Part shown: positions 57,904 to 64,000 of the stretch, piece after piece
Layout of the letters: the number at the start of each line of letters is the position of its first letter
Numbering within the stretch: position 1 is the first letter of the stretch
Assembly: GCA_036771835.1 (NCBI GenBank)
Contig: DAIPGN010000011.1
Location: forward strand, 1-64,000
DNA length: 64,000 nt
From: UBA4877 sp002399285
Lineage (GTDB): Bacteria; Bacillota; Thermoanaerobacteria; Thermoanaerobacterales; UBA4877
Direction: 5' to 3'
Position numbers and translations under genes: made by a program
The notes under the pieces: model-generated
Databases searched by the model: none
Told to the model about the DNA's origin: nothing
The model's input: only the letters and a program-made list of their open reading frames with translations

Positions 57904-59817
57904 ATGGAGGTGCTTAATAAGCGACAAGAAGCGATCATAGCCATACTCAAAAACTCAGATGACTGGATGACCGGCAAGGAGCTCTGCGCATTTTTTAATG
58001 TGTCCGACCGTACGATAAGATCCGATATTGTCTTTATAAATCAATATTATAATGAGACGGTCATTAAATCCGACGATAAGAACGGCTATCATCTGAACGC
58101 CGCGGCATTATCAAAATTAAATATTCAGCCTGAATTGACGATCATACAATCTTCCTTTGAAAGATGTTTATATATCATCCAGGAATTACTGTTTAAAGAG
58201 AGCGAACTTAATTTGCTGAATGTCATAGACAAATTATATGTCAGCTATTCTACGCTCGAAAATGATCTAAGGGAAATTAAAAAGTTATTGGAGCCCTATC
58301 CTGCACTGAAGCTGGTCAGGCGGAAAAATTATATATACTTAAGAGGAAATGAGGAGAGTATAAGGAAGTTTTATGTAAACCTTCTTATGAAAAAGATAAA
58401 GGAGAACATCTTAAATCTGGATATCATGGCGGGCATATTCACGGATTATGATTTCTCTGCAGTTAGGGTCCTGCTGGAGGATGTGCTTAAAAAATATAAT
58501 TACTGCATAAGGAGAATGGAGTTCCCTGTTGTTATCGCCTACGTAGGGACCGCCGTCGAACGTATGCTTCACCGCGATTATATACAGACGCCAAGGATGG
58601 ATCAGAACATTGCGGATAGCATGGAACTTATTATAGCCGATGAATTCTATAATGAACTATCCGAAATTTTGCCGATCGAAGTCAAAAGAGATGAGACCGC
58701 GGTTTTGGCATTGATATTATTTGGAAAGAGGCAGGTCGATATTGAAACTATGGAGCTGCCCTTAAGCCGTGATTTTGCCGTAGATGATCTGGTGAATGAA
58801 ATATTGCAGGAAATAAATATTCAGTTTGAGTTGGATCTGAGGGAAGATGAGATTCTAAAGAAATCATTGTCCGCTCATATTTTGCTGCTCATAGAACGCA
58901 AAAAGAACGATATGCATATTACCAATCTATGCCTTGACGAATTAAAGTACAAATATCCGTTCATCTTTGAAATGGCGGTTTGGGTAGCCAGTCTGATCAA
59001 AGAAAGATTAGACATTGCGCCCGACGAGAATGACATCACTTTTTTTGAACAGCAGTTGGGCGGCGCTCTGGAAAGGGTAAATCACGATGATAAATACAGA
59101 GTTATCATAATAAATCCCAACGATCAGTCTTTGGCAAATCTATGTATGGAAAAAATAAAGAATATGTTCTATGAGCGAGTTACGATCATCGGATCCATGA
59201 ATTATTTTGAAAGGGAAGCCGTACTCAAGGCAAAGCCCGATTTGATCCTGACTACTTTGCCGATAGAGCATAATTTGGATATTTTGACGGTGGTGATCTC
59301 TATTTTTGTCAACCTGGATGATGAGATAAAGGTCTTTAAAGCCCTTAACCTGCTTGACAACAATAAATTAAAGAGCGAGTTTGCCTCGACCATCAAAACC
59401 ATGATGGAGCCGCGTTTTTTTTATGTTGATCTTGATCTTGACACACCTCAAAAGGTATTGAGCTTTATGAGCGACGAACTTTACAGCGCCGGCCTAGTCG
59501 AGCAGAATTTCAAGGACGAGGTATTGAAGCGCGAGGGATTTTCTCCCACATCCTATATCTATTCCTTTGCAATTCCGCACCCGCTGTCTCCGATCAGCAG
59601 GGAATCGAGGGTATCGGTGGCGCTGTTGAAAAAACCGATACAATGGGGAGATTTTCAGGTCAAGTTAGTGCTTCTATTATCCATAAAAAAAGACAATCAA
59701 AAAATAACGCGCGTTTTCTTTAATTGGCTGAGCAATGTGGTAAGTGATTCTAAAAAACTGGCGCTGATAATGAAAACGAGATCCTATGATGAATTTATGA
59801 ACAATATTATCGAATGA
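57904..59817 (+). CDS. PRD-containing PTS-regulated activator (MtlR/LicR/ManR type)
   Basis: A 637-aa regulator with an N-terminal HTH (WMTGKELCAFFNVSDRTIRSD-like, about 23-43, so probably DNA-binding rather than RNA-binding), a second HTH region near 110-150, PRD1 and PRD2 (about 190-400), an EIIB-like domain (about 405-490), and a C-terminal EIIA-like domain (about 500-635; SFAIPHP holds its phospho-His). It should activate the adjacent PTS operon when the sugar is present. ATG 57904 or GTG 57910 (8 nt after GGAG) are both possible starts. Confidence 0.9.
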   Translation: MEVLNKRQEAIIAILKNSDDWMTGKELCAFFNVSDRTIRSDIVFINQYYNETVIKSDDKNGYHLNAAALSKLNIQPELTIIQSSFERCLYIIQELLFKESELNLLNVIDKLYVSYSTLENDLREIKKLLEPYPALKLVRRKNYIYLRGNEESIRKFYVNLLMKKIKENILNLDIMAGIFTDYDFSAVRVLLEDVLKKYNYCIRRMEFPVVIAYVGTAVERMLHRDYIQTPRMDQNIADSMELIIADEFYNELSEILPIEVKRDETAVLALILFGKRQVDIETMELPLSRDFAVDDLVNEILQEINIQFELDLREDEILKKSLSAHILLLIERKKNDMHITNLCLDELKYKYPFIFEMAVWVASLIKERLDIAPDENDITFFEQQLGGALERVNHDDKYRVIIINPNDQSLANLCMEKIKNMFYERVTIIGSMNYFEREAVLKAKPDLILTTLPIEHNLDILTVVISIFVNLDDEIKVFKALNLLDNNKLKSEFASTIKTMMEPRFFYVDLDLDTPQKVLSFMSDELYSAGLVEQNFKDEVLKREGFSPTSYIYSFAIPHPLSPISRESRVSVALLKKPIQWGDFQVKLVLLLSIKKDNQKITRVFFNWLSNVVSDSKKLALIMKTRSYDEFMNNIIE

Positions 59818-59844
59818 GCTGATGGCATATAAACCGCCTTGCCT

Positions 59845-59884
59845 TGCATGATTTGTCACGGCCTGCCAGTTTGTATACAACCTG
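59845..59884 (-). repeat. Dispersed intergenic repeat, copy 2 (inverted)
   Basis: TTTGTCACGGCCTGCCAGTT and the following TGTATACAACCT are the reverse complement of the element at 14652-14692, with one core mismatch. It lies in the 221-nt gap between the PRD regulator and the coat gene. The rest of that gap holds no gene; short GC-rich half-palindromes (CAGCC/GGCTG) may form an RNA hairpin. Confidence 0.7.
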
Positions 59885-60038
59885 CAGCCATTTTACGGCT
59901 TTAGATTGTATGTATCCTGCCTATTGCGGCCATGAGATATGCCGATGTATAAAACCGGCTGTGCTATGTTTGGCAAGAAGGAAATTTGAATATTATATGA
60001 TTCATTTACAAATGATATATACAGGAGGTGTATTGTAA

Positions 60039-60509
60039 ATGAATCTTTCTCAGAAAGAGACACTGTTACTTAAAGATCAAAAGGATCATGAGGATATGTG
60101 CATAAAAAAATATAATAAGTATTCCTGCCAGGCCCATGATCCACAGCTTAAGAACCTGTTCAGCGATCTTGCAAAGGATGAACAGCGCCACCTTGATACC
60201 ATCAATCAGATGCAAAACGGCCAGGCCCCAAACCTTGCCGTCGCCGGACAGCAGCAAAGCGGTCAATCTCAGCAGTATCAGGCAGCCCCAATGTCTCAGG
60301 CGAAAAACACGAATCCTGAAGACGCGGAAATGTGTACGGATATGCTTGCCACAGAAAAATATGTGTCGGGCACGTATGATACCTCGGTCTTTGAATTCAG
60401 GGATCATGCGGCAAGGCAAGCTTTAAGCCATATACAAAAGGAAGAACAGGAACACGGAGAAAAGATTTATAATTACATGGCGTGCAACGGGATGTATAAT
60501 GTACAGTAA
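60039..60509 (+). CDS. CotF-family spore coat protein
   Basis: A 156-aa ferritin-like helical protein of the CotF family. An N-terminal helix pair (LSQKETLLLKDQKDHEDMCI; DLAKDEQRHLDTINQM) is joined by a Gln-rich linker (about 65-90) to a C-terminal helix pair (DMLATEKYVSGTYDTSVFEF; HIQKEEQEHGEKIYNYM). Such proteins are found in the spore coat of Bacilli and Clostridia. ACAGGAGGTG lies before the ATG. A mother-cell sigma promoter is expected but was not recognised. Confidence 0.85.
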   Translation: MNLSQKETLLLKDQKDHEDMCIKKYNKYSCQAHDPQLKNLFSDLAKDEQRHLDTINQMQNGQAPNLAVAGQQQSGQSQQYQAAPMSQAKNTNPEDAEMCTDMLATEKYVSGTYDTSVFEFRDHAARQALSHIQKEEQEHGEKIYNYMACNGMYNVQ

Positions 60510-60574
60510 CAGCAAGTGAGTATGTATAGCTCTCGTATAGGTGCAATGCCTGACGGGGGCTTTATTTTATAGAA

Positions 60575-61000
60575 GAAAAAAACAGGCTCATAGCCCGTTT
60601 TAGCCCGAAGGAACCCATAGCAACCTTCTCTCCGGCTGGTAAAAGCATTCTCGCCACCCAGTGTCACCTTTCGGCAGCAGCAGATAACTGCAACACCTTA
60701 AACAACCTTTGACCGACCGATAAAGATATCTAATGCTCCCATAACAATCTTTAGACCGCTATAGAAACAGGTAAAATTTAATTTATACTAAATTCAATCG
60801 ACACCTTTAACAGTCTTGGCTCAACCGATATACATATCTGCCCCACATATTTCAATCGGGAGACCAATATACATAGGTTCAATACATATAGCAATCTTCG
60901 CTCCGGCTATATTAAATCCTGCGACCTAAAATAACCTTTGCCCGACTGATATACATCCGTTAGAACATAGATCAGTCTTCGCTCGGCTGCTATAAGTCCC
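60575..61000 (-). repeat. Tract of alternating degenerate repeats, possible minus-strand ncRNA
   Basis: The 550-nt gap between the coat and MazG-like genes has no gene. In plus-strand terms it alternates two motifs: class A (CATAGCAACCTTCTCTCCGG at 60616; similar at 60740, 60886, 60966) and class B (AACCTTTGCCCGACTGATAT at 60929; similar at 60695 and 60802), giving A-B-A-B-A-B-A. At the 60.6 kb end, GGGCT/AGCC followed by TTTTTTTC on the minus strand looks like an intrinsic terminator (60574-60598), suggesting one minus-strand transcript of about 420 nt. No promoter could be fixed. Confidence 0.45.
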
Positions 61001-61059
61001 TTCTATTTAATAGATTTTCCTGATATAATAAGTTTATACATGAAATGGAGTGAAAAATT

Positions 61060-61374
61060 ATGGAAAACGATTATAAGGTACTCAGCCTGCCAAAGCTCAA
61101 TAATCTTACGCCGAGCATCGAATCCACTGCCCTCAAGCTTATGGAGGAAGCGGGGGAGCTGGCACAGGCTATAGGTAAGTTCAGAGGGCTGAACGGTGAA
61201 AAGGTGAATATGAGCGAAAAGGAGGTATTGGACCGCATATCCGGAGAGCTTCTTGATGTGGCCCAGGTCGCCGTATCCATGATGTTTGTCATGGAGGACA
61301 CCTATGGAATAAATATTGAGGAGAAAGTGGAGGAACATATAAACAAGCTCAAGAAAAAGGGTTATATTAAATAA
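61060..61374 (+). CDS. MazG-like nucleotide pyrophosphohydrolase
   Basis: A 104-aa all-helical protein of the MazG/dUTPase-like superfamily. The metal-binding EEAGELAQAIGK near residue 29 and the second motif ELLDVAQVAVSMM near 64 give the ExxE...ExxD pattern. It likely hydrolyses non-canonical or stress nucleotides; the true substrate is unknown. The ATG has TGGAG 13 nt upstream. An extended -10 TGATATAAT ends at 61029, close to the repeat tract. Confidence 0.85.
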   Translation: MENDYKVLSLPKLNNLTPSIESTALKLMEEAGELAQAIGKFRGLNGEKVNMSEKEVLDRISGELLDVAQVAVSMMFVMEDTYGINIEEKVEEHINKLKKKGYIK

Positions 61375-61382
61375 AGCGGTGA

Positions 61383-61628
61383 TTAATCCATGGTTATTTC
61401 TCCGGTAAAGTTTCCGCGGATCTGACCGGTCTTGGTGCTGATCTCATTATTCAGCGTGGATACCCCAAGCACCGAATAGATCAGGCATGTTTTGGTAAGC
61501 GCCTCGGACATGACAAGCCCTCCCAACGACGTCATAAGCAGTGATTTTTTGCTTATTCCTCTGCCGAATACATAGCTTCCCGCCCATATCCTTATAAAAG
61601 CATCCAGATCGCCTATATTTTTTTTCAT
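61383..61628 (-). CDS. Small DUF2892-like membrane protein
   Basis: An 81-aa protein starting MKKNIGDLDAFIRIWAGSY, which resembles the YgaP-like transmembrane domain (DUF2892). It has two hydrophobic segments (about 10-36 and 38-52) and an LTKTCLIYSVLGVST motif. Its function is unknown. The start at 61628 follows AAAGGAGC on the minus strand; the longer frame to 61664 overlaps that site. It is transcribed divergently from trxB. Confidence 0.72.
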   Translation of the reverse strand: MKKNIGDLDAFIRIWAGSYVFGRGISKKSLLMTSLGGLVMSEALTKTCLIYSVLGVSTLNNEISTKTGQIRGNFTGEITMD

Positions 61629-61750
61629 CTTCGCTGCTCCTTTCTCATGATCTAGTCTGCACACTTTTTCGCTAAATAAACCTGTATTTTGTTTATTTAT
61701 TTATATTGTATATAATAAAGACAGAAGGAACAGAAACGGAGGTAATAATC

Positions 61751-62662
61751 ATGTACGATGTAATAATAATCGGCGGCGGCCCGGCCGGTCTTACCGCGGG
61801 GATTTATTCGGGCAGGGCAGAATTGAAGACGTTGATCATAGAGAAAAAGGTTCTGGGCGGCCAGGCCGCGACCACCCACAACATTGAAAACTATCCCGGC
61901 TATGTGTCGGTCGCGGGTCCGGACCTTGTTATGAAGATGGAAGAACAGGCAAAGAGGTATGATGCGGAGATAACCTATGGAGAAATATCCGATATCCAAC
62001 TGAAATCGCAACCCAAAAGAATAATAGCGGGCGGCAAAGAATATGAGGCAAAAACGGTGATACTTGCCATGGGCGCATATCCGAGAGAAATAGGGATAGA
62101 AAGCGAGAAGCAGCTGAGAGGGATGGGTGTATCATACTGTGCTACCTGCGACGGAGCTTTTTTCAGGGGCAAAACGGTAGCGGTAATAGGCGGAGGCAAT
62201 ACCGCCGTGGAAGACGCGGTATTTTTGACAAGATACGCTCAAAAGGTCTATGTTGTGCATAGGAGACATGAGCTTAGGGCGACAAAGGCGGATCAGGAAA
62301 GGGCGTTTAAAAATCCCAAGATAGAGTTTGTATGGGACAGTGTGGTGGACGAAATTAAGGGCGGCGAGTTTGTCGAAGGAGCAGTCATCAGGAACGTCAA
62401 TACCGGTGAAAAGAGTGAAATCAAATTGGACGGCGTATTCGTGGCTATAGGAAATGTGCCCGACACGCAGCAGGTAAAAGGCATTGTAGATTTGGACAAT
62501 AACGGATATATATTAGGCAGCGAAGAGATGGAGACAAATATACCCGGGGTATTTGCAGCCGGAGACGTAAGGGGAAAATCCGTTAGACAGCTTGTCACTG
62601 CGATGTCCGACGGGGCGATAGCCGCAGTCAACGCAGAAAAATATATTTCCCGGCAGATATGA
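61751..62662 (+). CDS. trxB: Thioredoxin reductase
   Basis: A 303-aa flavoprotein that reduces thioredoxin with NADPH. The FAD-binding GGGPAGLTAGIYSGRA is at residues 8-23, the redox-active CATCD near 133, the NADPH-binding GGGNTAVEDA near 153 with HRRHELRA (the Arg pair that favours NADPH), and the C-terminal FAD motif FAAGDVRGKSVRQ near 273. ATG 61751 follows GGAGGT. TATAAT at 61711-61716 is a likely -10. The stop overlaps the next start (ATGA). Confidence 0.96.
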   Translation: MYDVIIIGGGPAGLTAGIYSGRAELKTLIIEKKVLGGQAATTHNIENYPGYVSVAGPDLVMKMEEQAKRYDAEITYGEISDIQLKSQPKRIIAGGKEYEAKTVILAMGAYPREIGIESEKQLRGMGVSYCATCDGAFFRGKTVAVIGGGNTAVEDAVFLTRYAQKVYVVHRRHELRATKADQERAFKNPKIEFVWDSVVDEIKGGEFVEGAVIRNVNTGEKSEIKLDGVFVAIGNVPDTQQVKGIVDLDNNGYILGSEEMETNIPGVFAAGDVRGKSVRQLVTAMSDGAIAAVNAEKYISRQI

Positions 62663-63279
62663 GATACTTCGATATAAGCATGATGATATGGGAGGGTATG
62701 CCGGTTTATCCCGGCGATCCTTCCTTTGAGCTTAAATGGCTGGATACCATAGAAAACTGTGGATACGATCTCTCCGCGATATCAATGAGCTCTCACTGTG
62801 GTACCCATGTCGATTGTCCCAGACATTTCATCAAAGGAGGTCAAACCGCGGAGGCCATGAATGTGGAAAACTTCTGCGGCGCAGCAAAACTGATCGCTGT
62901 CGAAGGTGTAGAGGCAATAACGACGCATGACCTCTGCAGTTTTGATATAAAAAGGGGAGAGATCCTCATTTTAAAGACGGACAACACGCAATATATGCGC
63001 TCCGGGATCATGCCGGACAAATTTGCCTGCCTCACCGAAGACGCCGCCGAATACCTTGAGGAAAAGAACATAAAAGCCTTTGGGTTTGACTATATCACGG
63101 TGGACAGGGACGAGGATTACCCTGTTCATAAGACGCTTTTAAGTGCAGGTATTCCCATATTCGAAGGTCTCTGCCTCAATAATGTGCAGCCGGACGAATA
63201 TTTCTTCACAGGTCTGCCGCTGAGGATCAAATGCGCCGAAGCAAGTCCCGTAAGAGCCGTACTGATAAAAAATGACTGA
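62659..63279 (+). CDS. Cyclase/kynurenine formamidase-family hydrolase
   Basis: A 206-aa metal-dependent hydrolase of the KynB/cyclase family. The metal-binding HCGTHVDCPRHF motif (HxGTHxDxPxH) is near residue 47, followed by EILILKTDN near 94 and FGFDYITVDRDEDYPVHK near 139. KynB hydrolyses N-formylkynurenine, but family members act on varied amides and lactones, and no tryptophan genes are nearby. A 4-nt ATGA overlap couples it to trxB. Confidence 0.85.
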   Translation: MRYFDISMMIWEGMPVYPGDPSFELKWLDTIENCGYDLSAISMSSHCGTHVDCPRHFIKGGQTAEAMNVENFCGAAKLIAVEGVEAITTHDLCSFDIKRGEILILKTDNTQYMRSGIMPDKFACLTEDAAEYLEEKNIKAFGFDYITVDRDEDYPVHKTLLSAGIPIFEGLCLNNVQPDEYFFTGLPLRIKCAEASPVRAVLIKND

Positions 63280-63283
63280 TACC

Positions 63284-63784
63284 CTAAAATGGATAGAACC
63301 CCATATTGTTCCAGTTGGACTCGAACATTGCCGTGTACTGTTTTTTTAACGCCGCTCTGTGGCCGCTTTCCCAGTCTGCAAGGCTTAGCAGCATTTCCCT
63401 TACCCCGTTGTCGTCCACATTGTCCGCAGCCTTTTTGTAGAAGTTCATGAAGTCGTCTTCTATAAGATAAGCCATCCGCAGGAGTGATATGTCGGAGGTG
63501 CTTGTTTCAAAAGATGCAGACTTTACATCCTGCTGTTCCGCACGCTTATTGAAAATCTCCGGCGTACCCAGGTCGCGCTCTGGTTTTTCAGCAGGCTTGC
63601 CCTTTGATATATTCTCAAATTGCGATTTCAAATATTCATAGTGAGCCGTTTCCATTTTGGACAAATCCTCAAAAAGCTGCTTTGCAGTAGGATTTTTAAC
63701 GCTTTTTGAATAGTTGTCATAGAAGGATTGGCCTTCCAATTCCATGCCCATGGCGAAATTCAATACGTTTAATTCCTTTTCCAT
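63284..63784 (-). CDS. Ferritin-like/rubrerythrin-family diiron protein
   Basis: A 166-aa four-helix-bundle protein. Carboxylate/His ligands appear as ELEGQSFYDNY near 15, ETAHYEYLK near 47, YLIEDDFMNFY near 105 and DWESGHRAAL near 135, matching the two ExxH pairs of rubrerythrin-type diiron centres. There is no C-terminal rubredoxin domain. It may protect against peroxide or store iron. It is convergent with the cyclase gene, 4 nt away; GGAGGATC precedes the start. Confidence 0.85.
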   Translation of the reverse strand: MEKELNVLNFAMGMELEGQSFYDNYSKSVKNPTAKQLFEDLSKMETAHYEYLKSQFENISKGKPAEKPERDLGTPEIFNKRAEQQDVKSASFETSTSDISLLRMAYLIEDDFMNFYKKAADNVDDNGVREMLLSLADWESGHRAALKKQYTAMFESNWNNMGFYPF

Positions 63785-63910
63785 AATAATGATCCTCCTT
63801 TTTTTAACTTTTATATATATTTCTATTTTATTTGTAAAAATCCTTCTTAAATTAGGGATATTTTCAAAAGAACGTCATCGTGCTAAAGTTAAGGGAAAAT
63901 GTTTTCTGGG

Positions 63911-63939
63911 TTTATAATGCCGATAAAATATGGTAGAAT
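63911..63939 (+). promoter_or_regulatory. Promoter upstream of ftcD
   Basis: TTTATA (63911-63916), a 17-nt spacer and TAGAAT (63934-63939), with an extended TG before the -10 and a start expected near 63946. Confidence 0.5.
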
Positions 63940-63970
63940 TAACTTGAGCAATATAGAAAGGGGGTTTATC

Positions 63971-64000
63971 ATGCAGTTGGTCGAATGTATTCCTAATTTC
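63971..64000 (+). CDS. ftcD: Glutamate formimidoyltransferase, first 10 codons
   Basis: The window ends after MQLVECIPNF, which matches the highly conserved N-terminus of FtcD (LVECxPNFSEGR). The enzyme transfers the formimino group of histidine breakdown to tetrahydrofolate. GAAAGGGGG precedes the ATG by 6 nt. The identification rests on ten residues only. Confidence 0.7.
   Translation, partial: MQLVECIPNF

Overview
The window comes from a low-to-moderate GC, spore-forming anaerobic member of the Clostridia (Firmicutes). The evidence is ytxC next to thrS, a CotF-type spore coat gene, a complete crt-hbd-thl-bcd-etfB-etfA butyryl-CoA operon, T-box, M-box and L20-leader regulation, strong AGGAGG-type ribosome binding sites, and many TTG/GTG starts. 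I cannot name the genus from sequence alone.

Layout. 1-221: tRNA-Phe (partial), tRNA-Gly and tRNA-Cys. 0.4-9.6 kb: a response regulator-GGDEF protein, a DUF6873-type protein, ytxC, a DapA-family aldolase, T-box-controlled thrS, a CobD/HisC-like aminotransferase, the infC-rpmI-rplT operon behind an L20 leader, and a SpoU-type rRNA methyltransferase. 9.6-12.4 kb (minus strand): an M-box Mg2+ riboswitch in front of a soluble MgtE_N/CBS protein and an Nramp-related transporter, probably for Mg2+. 12.5-16.9 kb: an ECF sigma/anti-sigma/SIMPL operon, a double FMN-binding lipoprotein and a polysaccharide deacetylase lipoprotein. 17-23 kb: the butyryl-CoA operon. 23.1-28.4 kb: LemA, a TPM-domain protein, a DUF362 ferredoxin protein and a SERCA-like Ca2+ ATPase (minus strand).

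28.6-53.5 kb: a complete type I-B CRISPR-Cas locus (cas6-cas8b-cas7-cas5-cas3-cas4-cas1-cas2) followed by a leader and a very large array. I counted 239 copies of a 30-nt repeat over 16.0 kb, a quarter of the window. The array records repeated encounters with the same invaders: exact and one-base-variant duplicate spacers, spacers on opposite strands of one target, and a 135-bp tandem duplication. Its oldest end holds a 225-nt interval that carries a 54-codon ORF with a ribosome binding site.

53.9-59.8 kb: a lactose/cellobiose-type PTS (IIA, IIB, IIC) with a GrdB-related protein, a MupG/DUF871 glycosidase and a PRD-type activator. 60-64 kb: a spore coat protein, an unexplained 0.4-kb tract of alternating degenerate repeats (possibly a minus-strand structured RNA), a MazG-like protein, a small membrane protein, thioredoxin reductase, a cyclase-family hydrolase, a ferritin-like protein and the first codons of ftcD.

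The candidates for something undescribed are the ORF inside the CRISPR array, the alternating repeat tract at 60.6-61.0 kb, and an inverted pair of ~40-nt intergenic repeats at 14.65 and 59.85 kb.
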